DNA of 64,000 nucleotides from Schistosoma haematobium (taxonomy: Eukaryota > Platyhelminthes > Trematoda > Strigeidida > Schistosomatidae): NCBI RefSeq assembly GCF_000699445.3, contig NC_067197.1, forward strand, positions 13,770,152 to 13,834,151, read 5' to 3'. The notes beneath the pieces are model-generated. The model was not told the DNA's origin, searched no databases, and saw nothing but the letters and a program-made list of their open reading frames with translations. Position 1 is the first letter of the stretch; each line of letters starts with the position of its first letter. Below are positions 32,774-44,610 of this stretch, piece by piece. Position numbers and translations under genes: made by a program.

Positions 32774-32973
32774 TATTTTTTCGAGTTCTTCAAAGTTCCC
32801 CTCCTAGTGTTCACTCTAAACGTAATACTGATGTATCACATGTGAGTACTTTTGTAGTTTTGGAACAAAAAGGTAGACCAGTAATCTGTGTTCCGTTGAG
32901 ACACATTATTGCTGAACAAGATTATTCACAAACTTGTGGTGGATCCCAGCAAAAGGAGTTATTCAAGATATAA
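32774..32973 (+). pseudogene. Gypsy-3 pol fragment (RNase H region)
   Basis: Reads TFVVLEQKGRPVICVPLRHIIAEQDYSQ, recognisable as the start of a Gypsy RNase H domain (pattern LEQDGRPVICVSR...AEQNYSQTQREAL). It belongs to a different Gypsy lineage from Gypsy-1 and -2. Only this piece is seen here; related RNase H end and integrase follow at 37510-38800. Confidence 0.6.
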
Positions 32974-35460
32974 CAGTACGCACAGTCACCAAAAAAATTA
33001 ACACAACAAACCGAAGTATCCGTTTTTGAATGAAACAAAACGGTAGCAAATAACAGTTACGACAAAAATGATATATTAAATAACAAAACGATAACAGTTG
33101 TTATGAAACGAATGTCCCTTGTAAGCTGAGATAGCAGCCAAAAATGAGTTCATTTGAGTAGCGAAAGGCTCTTCTGTACATGATGGTGTGGTGGACCAAA
33201 AATTGTATTAACTCAAAAATAGCAATAAAGCTCCACCTCCAAATGTTAATGTCATAGTATATAATTTATAAGTTATAAACACCAATATAACTTAAAGGAC
33301 GTTACTTAAATCAGCAGGTTGATGCGTGTTCGGTTGCGTTTGGCTCCAGAATCCACAATTATATATAATTGTTAATTCCAGTGAGGTTGTTATGGCTGCA
33401 GTATTATAGCCGAACGCAGAATATAATGTAAATATCTCCGCGGTCTATAAATGTAGATGATAAATGTTTCAAGGTTCAGTCATCATAACAACGAGCAACG
33501 GAGAAGAGGAGACTTTTGTGTAGTGATGTATTTATGAACGGTTAAGAAAGTGTGTCATGCTGAGAGTTACACTGCGGAAGAATATGTGCTCAAGGTCATA
33601 CACTTAAACAACATGACACAATCATTTTGTGCTAAATGTACAGACTGTAAAAGTTAACAAAATAAATGCTAATCATATCAAAAACTATTTACAAAATATA
33701 TTTGTCATGCCTATCACCACAATGGCATCAACGGCGTAATGACAAAGATTAAATACGATAGTATTATTCGGTGATAATCCAGGCCAAAGCTTCAACATAG
33801 TGTAGGACATCCTAAAAGGATATTATAACACTAATAGTATCTTCAATCACAGATTATGGCCAACAAAGCAGCAGGACAGTCGAAAGAGATAGCGTTTATT
33901 TGTAATAACCACTGCAGTGTCTGACTACGACTTGATAATAATGTCAGTTTTTACCGTCGACACAGAGAAACAATAGGTATTGAATGTAAACGTGATTGCA
34001 TATAGTGTTACATATTAAAAAACGTGGTCTTTATTTTGTCGTTACAAAGTGTCACTTAATGTACATGTCACTAAAAACTCAGCAAGAATCGTAAACTGTA
34101 TTTTAGACCGTTAAACGACTTCACAAATATCCATTTCGAAAAAATATTTTAATAATAATAATAATAATAATAGTAATAATTTATCCTCAAATAACAGTTT
34201 GTTACATGAGGCATGCCAGTTGACAGGCAAGATCAAATTGTTACAAATGATACAATATCCACTGTAGTAAATTACTTAGCTGGGTTGATAATTTATAAAA
34301 TATGAATGTAGATAGTTTTAATCAGTATCACAGTTGGCACGTTTCATGAAAGTTCTGTTGCGAATGTGCAACTGATGGTCAAGGATAGGTCCATTGAAGG
34401 TATGAGCTTCTAGAAATCGCAACCCTATGTCCCTTTGGAATATCCAAGGCTTTGAGGATGGTGCAGGATGAAATTACCCGTTCCATATCACAAGGGGGGC
34501 TGAAAAAGGGGGCAAGTAAAAGAAAGGACGAGAGGCAGAATAGCCAATATTCATGAAGGAAAGTTTAAGGTATGATTACTCAGTCTAATTTTCCTTTATT
34601 AAGGTATTTGTTAAGAAAGAGCATTGTAATAGGTTAAAGAAAATAAGTGTTAACAAGGTGTGAGTGGACATACAACTGACAAATGGAGACGATTCGGAAA
34701 GGAGCTGAGAGTATGGGATTATGTGTGATTATGAAATAAAATATAGTGCTAGAAACAGAATTGTGATATACAATTGGCTGTCTTCCTTTTATTATCTAAA
34801 CTATTAGAGCCCCTACGTTTTTTTTTGTATTATTATTTTTTTTTCAGGTATTATAGAGTCTTGAGTAGGCTTCGTATATTAGCGAATTGTCTAGTTTGCA
34901 TGTAATAGGATTTCTGGATAGGAAGTGAAACCAATTCAACGTTCGTAACACGATTTAGAGAGGTATTTTGCGTGATAAGTCAGCATCAATACCATAAGTT
35001 CGTGACATCCCACTAAACCATAAGGAGCCGTAATTAAACAAAATGTTCTGCCCTACAGACATGGGTGGATTGAATTTATCTCCCCACCATCATGTTTGCT
35101 GGTCAGTAACGCCACCCCCCTCCTTTTGTGATGCTAGGCTCTCTTATGTTTGTGGTAAGTATGAATACTGCTTTAATCAAAGTCCATGGTTGGAATACAC
35201 TATCTCTACTAGGTCCATGTTACAAGCAAATCAGATAGTTGAAAAATCTGTTTTATGGGTTAGATGTCCACATAGTTTATCACACTGCTATGAAGATAAC
35301 TAATGGTTTAAAGAAGTAAGGACTAATAGCAAATCAAAAAAATATGAGAGGGTATAAAATTGTAGAAAAAAAAGATTTCAGGGTAAGACAAACAAAACAT
35401 TGAGAAACCCACAAGACTTTGTGGCCAAATTTTGAGCTTTGTATGATCGACCTTAGTAGA
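32974..35460. other. Non-coding stretch, no gene seen
   Basis: AT-rich sequence with an (AAT)n run near 34151-34172 and a purine-rich block at 34490-34560. A frame at 35043-35303 shows no family resemblance. Probably inserted or decayed repeats between the two Gypsy-3 pieces. Confidence 0.4.
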
Positions 35461-37450
35461 TCAGCATCCATAAGATTGAGCTATCTGTCTACTTGCAGTA
35501 AAAAAGGGCATGACTTTTAGGAAGAATAATGTACATTTAACCTGTGGAGAGATTTGGGAACTGACAGTTAGGGTTAGGAGCATAAGGCCATGATTAATAA
35601 ACAATGAATAATAGGAAAGGATAAGCCATATATTCTGTGATTTGGTTATATTCATATTAGTAACAGTCGAACTTGTTATAATCTTGTTCTTTCTAGATAC
35701 TAGGCGGTCCGTAATAAAGTGCCTCATTGGTGGGCGGGAGTTCAAGGAAATGTTGAAGCTCTTTGGAGTCTAGAAATAGGGTTATTAGCTTTTTGAATCT
35801 GGCAAACGTATCACAGTTACAGATAGGCATTGGCAGCCTGTTCCACAAAAAACTATACCGTACTGTAAAAAATTTACAACGCATTTGTTTTTGGTATTTT
35901 ACGGTAAGTAGTGTATATGCGTTGTTTCTAAGTCTATAGGCTGGGTCGTGGGTGATAGTCGGGCAGGACGTTAGAAAGGAGAGCCCATATATCGCTTTGT
36001 AGAGAAATATTAAATTGTTTTTTAGCCTACGGTGCCATAAAGGTTCTAAAGATAGATGCTTACATCTGTCTGTGTAATCGATATTCGAGTTACATCCTAG
36101 TAGTTGACGTGTGAAAGGTCTTTGAACATCTTCTCTTATCTTGTCTGCAATATTCATATTAGAGAAGACAAAAGAGCAGTATTCAAGGGACGGTCGCACA
36201 CATATTTTGTAGAGAGTGAGCTTAGCCTCTGTTGTGAAAAAGTTTCTCATTACAAAACCAATTAACCGTCTAGATTTAGAAATAATAGAGGAGGCATGTT
36301 CTTCTAAGTTCAGGCTTCCTGTGTAATTAATTCCTAAATCGTGTACTGATTCTAGTGTTTGGACTCTACTTTTATTTAAGTAAAGTTGCGGTTTATAGGG
36401 ATGCTTTCCAAAGTGCATGTTCCCGCACTTGTTGAGGTTAAATGGTAATTGCCACTTTTCACTCCATATGGTTAAGTTATTGAGCTCCTTTTGGATCTGG
36501 GATACACTTTCGCTTAGTGTCTCGGGCTTAGAGCTGTATACTATTTTGAGATCATCAGCATATAAGTATGGTTTCCCAAATTCTATGGTGTTACATATAT
36601 CGTTTATATACATAAGAAACAAAAGTGGACCTAATACGCTTCCCTGGATGACTCCACTGGTGATTGGTCTAGGTGACGAGAGACAGTCATTGTACTTTAC
36701 CATCTGTTTACGTTCTGTTAAGAACGATGCAAACCATGAGTACAATGGGTTGTTTATTCCGAAGGGCTTTAGTTTGACGAGTAGCCTTTTGTGTGGGACC
36801 TTATCAAAGACTTTCTTAAAGTCTAAGAATAGGACTGATACAAGGAGTCCGCTGTCTCGTTTCAGAGTTATATCATTCAGGTAGTCTACAAGACATATAT
36901 CGCATGATCTGGACCTAAGGAATCCATGCTGGGAGGTCGAGATGAGATTATTAGTTAGTAGATGTACGACTACAGCCGCCTTAACTACTTTTTCCATCAC
37001 TCTGGATACCACTGAAGTTATGTTTATAGGCCGGTAATTTTCAACGTTTGCTTCAGGTCCTGTTTTAATTTTGGGAATGATATGTGTAGTTTTCCAGACA
37101 GTAGGGTAACACGCTGAAGAGAGTGATATCGCGAATAGTCTGAGAAGCAAAACACATATCATCACCTCCACGTTTTAGCATGCTAGATGGAATACCATCG
37201 GGTCCATCAGTGTAGGGGTGTTTCAATGTACTGATTGTCTTGGAGATATTTTGTACATCGAATTCTACATTAGTAATTTCACAGGGAGGTACTGGGATTG
37301 GTTCTGAATCATTAAATGGTTTTTCGTTAGTCAGTGAAAAACAAAAATGTTCACTAAGTAATTCTGTGACAAGTTTAGGATCTTCGTATACTTGTTTGTC
37401 TTTAATGAATATACTCCCTCTCGATTTAGAGTGCTATTGTTATAGAACAT
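35461..37450 (-). mobile_element. Second CR1/Jockey-type LINE, 5'-truncated
   Basis: Minus-strand LINE with a long RT frame, a 3' UTR down to about 35461 and 5' truncation near 37450. The endonuclease is missing. It lies between two pieces of Gypsy-3 and probably split that element. Confidence 0.75.
35693..37171 (-). pseudogene. Reverse transcriptase ORF of second CR1/Jockey-type LINE
   Basis: 492 codons open. Motifs: NYRPINITSVVSRVMEK, QHGFLRSRSCDICLVDYLND, LFLDFKKVFDKVPH (motif A), SGVIQGSVLGPLLFLMYIND (motif B, Val-Ile replacing Val-Pro) and catalytic YADDLKIVYSS. The usual C-terminal LYKICVRPSLEYCSFVFSN, LEPLWHRRLKNNLIFLYK and FFTVRYSFLWNRLP follow. Upstream sense continues in another frame at 37172-37440 (YTDGPDGIPSSMLK), so a one-base frameshift near 37165 separates the RT from its N-terminus. 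Not active as is, though the RT core is whole. Confidence 0.85.
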
Positions 37451-37479
37451 GAAGCTTTGAAGCCCATTTGTCATTCTAA

Positions 37480-38800
37480 AAAATATCAGTACCTTCCTCA
37501 GCTGTTATGGTTCAAATATTTCTCTGAGTGGCTATGGCTATACGATTCAGCACAACATACATAAGACAATTGCAAGATATTGGTTAGATAAACAGTCTTT
37601 TCAAGATAAACTTTTCAATACTGTAGACCGTTTATTAGGGCAACCCTTACCAGATATCATTAGAGATAATCTTCAGTACTTCGAGTGTATACTCAGTGCT
37701 ATACGAAAAAGTTGAGGTTATAATCCGAAACGTAGATTTTCTATCTATTTACAAATTTTGATGAGTTATCTACTACTCCTGATGGTATTTTGCATTGAAA
37801 TGGCCGTGTTCTTATTCCTCCTTCATTATGTAACTCTGTACTCGGAGATCTCCATTGTGGACATCTGGGTGTTAAGAAAACTAAATCTTTCGCAAGGCTC
37901 ACATGTTGATGGCCGGAAACAAATGCAGATATATGCTGTACAGAAAACAATTATGGAAGATATCATAAGTCTGTAATTCGTCCTTTGAAGTGAAGTCCTT
38001 GGGCATTATCATCTGAGTTCCGAAAGAGAAACCATGCAGATTATTGTGGTCTGTTTCACGGGAAATACTGTGCTCATGTTGTTACTGATTATTTTTCAAG
38101 GCGGTCCAAAGTTTTTTCACAACTTTACCAAAGTTCGACTTCAGAATCCAAGCATAAGAAAACGTTTTTAGTCAGAAGGGGGTTGCTGTAGTATTGGTGA
38201 CCCATAATGGCTGCATATACAGTCACTTCATGGGCGAATAGTATTGAATGAAGACATCTGTTCCCTGCTGCCAGTCACTTTTGTTCTAATGGTCAGGCAA
38301 ATAATTTTGTCAGGACATTAAAAATTACTATCAACTCGATTGCTACTTTAACATTTGATGAACTGGAGAGGGGAGTAGACACATTTGTACTTCAATATAT
38401 AAATGCTAAACATTCTTCAACGAAGCAGACTATCAAAGTTACAGAAAGAAGGATTATTCGTTCGAATATGAGGTGTTTAGAGTATGCAGATGTTACATAC
38501 TGTCGTAGAAATGATCTTCCATTAGTCACGTGGATTGCAGTAAAGAATGTTGGAAAATCTATGGTGCGAATTCCGGATATCAGTGATTTAAGTACACACA
38601 ACCAACACGTTGATTACATACAATTCCAGGAACCAGGTGAGTTTCTTCCGATTTCGGTTGTTAATTCTAATACTTATGAACAAATTCTAGATCATGCAGT
38701 GTTTACATCCAATTCACAGCCGGATAGACGCATAATGGACCCAAGGAGGGGATGTACAGTCGATTAAAGAAATTTGTAGTGGTACTTATATCGAACTAGA
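37480..38800 (+). pseudogene. Gypsy-3 pol fragment (RNase H end and integrase)
   Basis: Broken frames read LSGYGYTIQHN (end of RNase H / linker), then LHCGHLGVKKTKSFARLTCWWPE (integrase zinc finger), AHVVTDYFSR, and NGQANNFVRTLK where the catalytic Glu is expected. The open frame 38468-38767 follows (MRCLEYADVTYCRRND...GKSMVRIPDISDLS...HVDYIQ), the C-terminal tail of the integrase. Many stops and shifts. Lineage differs from CsRn1. Confidence 0.72.
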
Positions 38801-41333
38801 TCGAAAAGTCTACAGATTCCCATATAAGCTGCGGCGATTGTGGTACTTTTACTAACTGATGATTTCTTTGTACCTTGTTGCGCGCTGATTACGAATTCCA
38901 AATGTAATACATTCATTTGTACTCATTTAGGCCTATATGCTCTGAATCAAACTATTTCGGGAACTCTTAGTTGGCAAAACCGATTCGGATACTTATAATG
39001 GTCATGATAATTTCTATAGATCCTGTAAATTATCATGGGTTGGCGAACAATGACACTGCTCACCATGATGTGGTCATCTGCTTATTCCCTTGGAACTCAT
39101 AACCATCCTTTTGAGATGCGCACGCACACCAAATGGCTGTTTCCTTTCTCATAGACATTGTTCTACTGTCCCAGCTGTTGTTCGGTTAGGGGTTCTCCAT
39201 AGTTGATCAGCAATATTTTAGCGGCATAAGTTCTATGAATATGTACAGACCCACCATAATCCGTATGTGATATCTGTAAAATTATTTTTAACTATTTATA
39301 TATACTGGTACCATTCAGAGTCATCATGTTTATCGACAGTTCTTTAACTTTGAGACCCAATCGATAAGTTGTCAGTTTGCATACAAGAGGGGCGTAGGTT
39401 TCTAAACTCTGTTTAAGACCGTATAACTTGACCGAAAAAGTATCCAAAAAAACTTTTTGAGCCCGGGTCTATGACAAACGCAACTGCATGATTCTTATTA
39501 CCATCATTATGTAACATTAGATGATGTTGAACTCTAAAATCCTCATGTTGACACTCTGATCTCAAGTCACAGAATCGATCTATGAAGACTCTACTCAAAC
39601 ACAAATAATATAGACCACTTCTTCTTACTTTCTATTTCCTTCTTATAACAATCACTTTCAATAATCCCTAACAGCCTATCACCTTGTGAACACGTTTACA
39701 TAACTCACAACTAAAAAAATCAGTTTACATTTTTATCTTATGCTTCCCTTCAAATGGGTCGTACAAAGCTTGTTTTTCTCTGTCATAGCTTAAATGATAA
39801 GGGAAACAGAAACACGCCTCAATATCCGTCCTGAGCAGCAGCACAACTGATATGACAACATTTGACTCTCCTCGGACAATTTACTTACAATAATTTTAGA
39901 AAACTGATTGAAAAACGGTGATGTTGACCAGGCTGTCCATTAAAATGAATTCTGAGTAAGGCAATATTGTTAAAAATAGTAAACAACATGCCATTTGTCT
40001 TTTGAACAGCTGAGTGCTACTCCCAGACAAACGTTCAAACCAGTATTCTAATCTAAAAACGCTTCTACCTTGGAATTCGTCTCACCACTAACCTAGGACA
40101 AAATTCTTACTCCAATTCAACCAAGTCAATGTTGTTATGTATATCTTGCATCATAAGCTCCATTCCCGATTCGAGAGTCTTTTCTAGTTAGTCCTTCCCT
40201 TCACATTTTAAAGAACAAAGCCTCTTATGACTGATACTAAGAATAAGTAAATTATCATCACGCTTTTACTAACATCAAACAATTCACAAGCAACTTTGAA
40301 AAGCTCACTTTCCAAACTTTATGTCACGTCTGGATTCTGCTGTGATCCATTCTTGAAGCACATTCAATTAATGCACTCGTAACATACAGCCCATTTAACA
40401 TGAAAACCAATTCAGATACCAAAAATTAATTTGTAAATTGCGAGTAGTCATATATATAAATTAAAACAAATTTCGCAACAAGTCTTCAAATTTTAGCTTT
40501 CCAGAGTTTGGATATAATAAACATATCCAAATATTGTAAAAATAATATTATTTACAAAGATATTTTATAAACGGTTAAATACCTTAAGTTAAAAGTTTCA
40601 CGATTATTCACATATGTTGTTGGATATTTTAGGTGGTATTCAGAAGATTGAGAATCTGTACATTCACAAACATGTCTGTGAAATGACTTCTGAGTATTGT
40701 TAGCAAATTATTTAGAAGTTGGAAGTTAGTAATGATACCTATCAAATATTTTATAAAAATGAGTAAACGTGCCGGTACCATTTTTTAGTATACTATAAGT
40801 TTAAACGACTAGATTTGTCATTCAGTGCTCCTATTAAGTCCTCCGCTTAAATCTTGGTTAGATTTCTGTCATAGAAACTAGCAAGTTAAATCACGAAGTT
40901 ATGTGAGTGTTTCGGGTTTCTTAGTAACATGTATTAGTGACAGTTGTATGTTAATACGGTCATACTTGAATAACATAAATGATTAGTATACTCAAACTGA
41001 ATATCACGTATAGTAATTCTATAAGTGTATACCTCATGAAGTCTAAGGTGAATGAAAATCGATATCTAGTTTTGTAAGATGTTTTCGAAGAACCACTAGC
41101 ATACAGTAATCTCTACAAAAATTTTGAATAACCAAAATGAATGTATCTGAATTACCAGGAATGAAATGACTTCACAAAACTATTAGAAACTTAAAGCATA
41201 GATTTCGTTATTTAAATTATTTTTCCTAATGTTTGATGTTTTTTTCTTATTTTTTCTATTCCTTGGTTTTGTATACACAACAACAACTCAAAAATCAATG
41301 CGCTACACTTTTAACAAAAAATATTAGTCTCAA
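38801..41333. other. AT-rich non-coding stretch
   Basis: No coding exon, RNA gene or well-defined repeat recognised; the first part may include an old Gypsy-3 tail or LTR. Confidence 0.45.
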
Positions 41334-41660
41334 TGGTTGAGATCATCAGTCAATTGAAGTTAAGCCATCATGAAAAACTTGGAAGCACTGGACGTCCTAC
41401 TGCAAGACTCCTCAGCAGTGCGCACTCACGATCCCGCCTCGAAAGATTCCAACTCAGGACCTACCAGTCTCGCGTGCAAGCGCTTAGTCACTAAACCACT
41501 GAGCCATCATCCAACGGTGTTAATGTCTAACTTCAACCAGTCCACGAAATTGAGCGACACATCCACCATTGTCTTCAGTAAGTTACTATCTCACAACAGA
41601 CCCGATTGAACTCCACTGATCACTGCTTCTCACTAGAACTCCAGGAAATGCCTCTTGAAG
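41334..41660 (-). repeat. tRNA-headed hammerhead SINE, degenerate ribozyme
   Basis: On the minus strand: leader, tRNA-like part (GGCTCAGTGGTTTAGTGACTAAGCGC; box B-like GAGTTGGAATC), then CTGCTGAGGAGTCTTGCAGTAGGACG. GAAAC and stem III are deleted, so the ribozyme cannot cut. Ends in the family's TTCAATTGACT tail. Confidence 0.7.
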
Positions 41661-42527
41661 CCAGTCACTAGTGAGCATATGTTGATTCATATCATAAGGA
41701 TTTTTGTGGAGATTATAGTAATTTTAATAGTTCAGATCATGAGTCAACTGAAGCTAGTTCATTAGTTAAAAGTTTCAAAGTAAAATAATAGATCACATTG
41801 AAAATTTTAGATATAGATGATAATTATTCGATGTATAATAGACTAATTTCTCATATAATCCGTGTAACTTCTATTCCTTGCTGGTCTATTATCTAAACAT
41901 AAAGTGTTTCTGAATAAGGAAAAGAGAATTCAGAGAAGAAAACTTCCTTTTCGACGAAATCATTTACTTAAGCTATACATTCGTACATATATAGTTATAT
42001 GGAAAATATAAGTCTATAGGAGGATAGAAAAGATTGCATCATAAATTGATTCGAGACTAAATAACAAATGAGGTTACGTACTAATCGAAGGATAAGGAAG
42101 AACCTCGTTTGTTCACTGAATTCTCTTTTTCTTATTCAATGACACTATGGGTTATTTTAATAAAGTGTTGTATTCATGTGCATATGTATAAACCTAATTA
42201 TAAAGTTATTTCTATTTAGTGAATAAAACCAAATACACAAAAATGTTAATGAAAACAACAATAGAACAGTAGTTTATTAACTCAACTATCAAATAAAAGA
42301 ATATACTTTATGTAAATTACTGAAGTCAGTATAGAAAGAAATTTATTATTAAATGAATAGAAGACAATTTATTTCATGAATTAATTTCTTTTTAACAACT
42401 ATTGAAATTTATATAGTACCAGTGAGTTGTTTCAACCTAGTATGAAACTACTTGGAATTAGACACAATGTCTTCAGAATTCAAAACAAGATAGCTATCAT
42501 TATTAATGAGTAGAAAAATTAGATCTT

Positions 42528-42564
42528 CTGGCGTTTCGTGACTTAGTGTAAGCCACTTCTTCAG
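42528..42564 (-). ncRNA. Penelope-type hammerhead-like motif
   Basis: Minus strand reads CTGAAGAAGTGGCTTACACT then AAGTCACGAAACGCCAG. It has a CUGANGA box, a stem II (GUGGCU/AGUCAC) and GAAAC, as in the motif reported at ends of Penelope-like elements. Same family as 48737-48773 and 53908-53944. Confidence 0.55.
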
Positions 42565-42974
42565 AGAATAAATAACCAAATCAAAATTAATCAAGGTTTA
42601 AATAGTACAAAGAAACAACACAAGAATATTATGTAATTAATGAACAAAAAAACAGATCTGGACAGAAAAAAGACCTTATCATGCTTTACCTTATTCAAAA
42701 CAAGATAGCTAATTAGTTGTAAGTGGAAATGAGAATAATTCGGTTAAAAATTTGTCATCTTAAGTTAATGCAAAGTTCGTATAAAATAACATTGTAAGTC
42801 AAACTTTAATAGAGTAAAATTTCCAACTTGATGAATAGCGAGATCTTAAACTTAAAATGGACTTTTTTTCATCAATATAAAACTCTAATCTATAATTTTT
42901 ATCTACATAATCAGTGCAACAAATTTATAATAATCTGATTTGCACTTGATCATATGATTATAAGCGATCCATTT

Positions 42975-43236
42975 CGGGTAGAGACAGGTATCTACCTCAT
43001 TACGATAAAAGATAGCCACGCAATTTCGTGGATTGTTTGAGGCTAGACATTAACATTGTTGGGTGCCGGCTTAGTGGTCTAGAGGTTAAGCGTTAGCGTA
43101 CAAGACTGATAGGTCCTGGGTTAGAGATCATGGATACACACTGCTGAGGAGCCCTGTGATAGGACGAAACGGCCGTCCAGTGTTTACAGATTTTCAATGG
43201 TGATCTAACATCAATTAGTTCATGATCTCAATCAAA
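42975..43236 (+). repeat. tRNA-headed hammerhead SINE
   Basis: Leader, tRNA-like head (CCGGCTCAGTGGTCTAGAGG, box A; GGTCCTGGGTTAGAGATC, weak box B), hammerhead, then the tail ending CATGATCTCAAT. Leader is diverged. Confidence 0.75.
43138..43183 (+). ncRNA. Hammerhead ribozyme (type I, minimal stem III)
   Basis: Stem I ACACUG (43138-43143) pairs with CAGUGU (43178-43183). CUGAGGA box, stem II GCCC/GGAC with one mismatch, GAAA, stem III ACGGCCGU, cleavage after GUC at 43177. Core complete; stem II weakened. Confidence 0.75.
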
Positions 43237-43979
43237 AACTTAATAATTTCCATAACCCTTTAATTTTGACTTTTCTGTCAATTTATCTCAACCTTTCAAC
43301 CTAAATAACTCGCTATTATACTAAAATTTTCTAAATGATTCACAAATTGAGAACCATCGCATAATATATAGGCCTTATCTATTAACTAACCTTATAGTTT
43401 ATACTTATTTTTAATCACTTATATGCATAATATTTCACCGATGATAAATGTTTTATTAGTGTATTCTTTAAAGAATAAAATCTAATTTTCTTTATCACGA
43501 GCCTATTTTTATATGATTAATAAAATAATGAATATTTATTATTTTATTTATTCATTTCATTTAATCTTATAGTAATAAATATCACTTATTTGAATTTGTT
43601 TAAGTTATCAGATAGTTTTAACTTTGCACATATGAAATAACTATGCATGAGTTAGCTATTTAGAAGGTAATATTTATAATAGATGTTTACTTATTCATGC
43701 TATGGTCCATTGTGGTGTGAGCTACTTATATCTACATAAGTAGTATATAACGATAAACAAGAATAGAATGTATTTCAGTAAAAGATCGAGAAGGCAAGAA
43801 CAGAAACGGGAAGCAGTTGGTGCAAAAATGAAGAAATAATGAAATCTCAGACGATTGACTGATATTTTGCTAAAGGAATAATCAAGTTTTGGACAATATA
43901 TTGATATTTTGCATACTATCTGTTTACTGTATGATTCTCAGATTTTACTAAGAGATTCTGTAGGTTTGACTCATATTAC

Positions 43980-44168
43980 ATTCGGCCGGCTCAGTGGTCT
44001 AATGGGTAAGTGCTCGAGCGCAAGACTGTTGGGTGTTGGCCTCGAATCTTTCGGGTTGGGGTCGTGGATGCGCACTACTGAAGAGTCCCACAATAGGATG
44101 AGAGGGCCGTCCAGTGCTTTCAGGTTTTCCATGATGGTCTATCTTCAATTGACTCATGATCTCAACTA
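43980..44168 (+). repeat. tRNA-headed hammerhead SINE, 5'-truncated
   Basis: Begins at the tRNA-like part (GGCTCAGTGGTCTAATGGGTAAG) and runs to the CTCATGATCTCAAC tail. The hammerhead at 44072-44117 has GAGA in place of GAAA and is probably dead. Confidence 0.72.
44072..44117 (+). ncRNA. Hammerhead ribozyme relic
   Basis: GCACUA-CUGAAGA-GUCC...GGAU-GAGA-GGGCCGUC-CAGUGC. Stem III and the GAAA box are mutated. Confidence 0.55.
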
Positions 44169-44429
44169 GTGAGGTTACTAGAGTATCCACAAAACCTCAT
44201 CTGACATTCCGTTGTCCCCACTGATGTTCTCGTTCACTAAAGTATGACTAAGTCGGTATCACATATTCATATATTCGAACCATCTTAAAGATGGGTGTTT
44301 CAGGTCAATAACTCATCTATAAATATAGATGGTTAAATCTGAATAATAATTTTTGAAAAATCTCCAAGGAATTAGTAAGCATCACAATTGATTGATCACT
44401 GGGTGGTGATCAATCTCATGCTTGTCTAG

Positions 44430-44610
44430 TCCTTATTAGTGCAGCTCAGTGGTAACGTCTCTGACTGTGAAGCTGGGTGACACGAGATCGAATCCGCCGG
44501 GGAGCACCAGTTCCCTCAAGATTACAGGTACACCTTGCTGACGAGTGCCAAGTAGCACGAAACCCGGGTCCAGGGTTTCCTGTTGACTACCTCCAACCAC
44601 CATCTAATTA
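44430..44610 (+). repeat. Distinct tRNA-headed hammerhead SINE (second subfamily)
   Basis: The head GCAGCTCAGTGGTAACGTC (box A) and ACACGAGATCGAATCC (box B) differ from the main family. The hammerhead follows at 44532-44576 and the tail reads TTCCTGTTGACTACCTCCAACCACC. A short hairpin (GATTGATCAC / GTGATCAATC, 44390-44415) lies just upstream. Confidence 0.7.
44532..44576 (+). ncRNA. Complete hammerhead ribozyme with covarying stem II
   Basis: Stem I ACCUUG (44532-44537) with CAGGGU (44571-44576); CUGACGA; stem II GUGC/GCAC (instead of GUCC/GGAC elsewhere); GAAA; stem III ACC-CG-GGU; cleavage after GUC at 44570. All core nucleotides are present and all stems close, so it is likely active. Confidence 0.85.

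Noticed and set aside
35043..35303. 86-codon plus-strand frame with several Cys and His
   Set aside because: No spacing typical of zinc fingers and no support from flanking splice sites or start context.
43909..44169. 86-codon frame over the SINE at 44 kb
   Set aside because: Lies over the tRNA-like and hammerhead parts of a SINE; non-coding.
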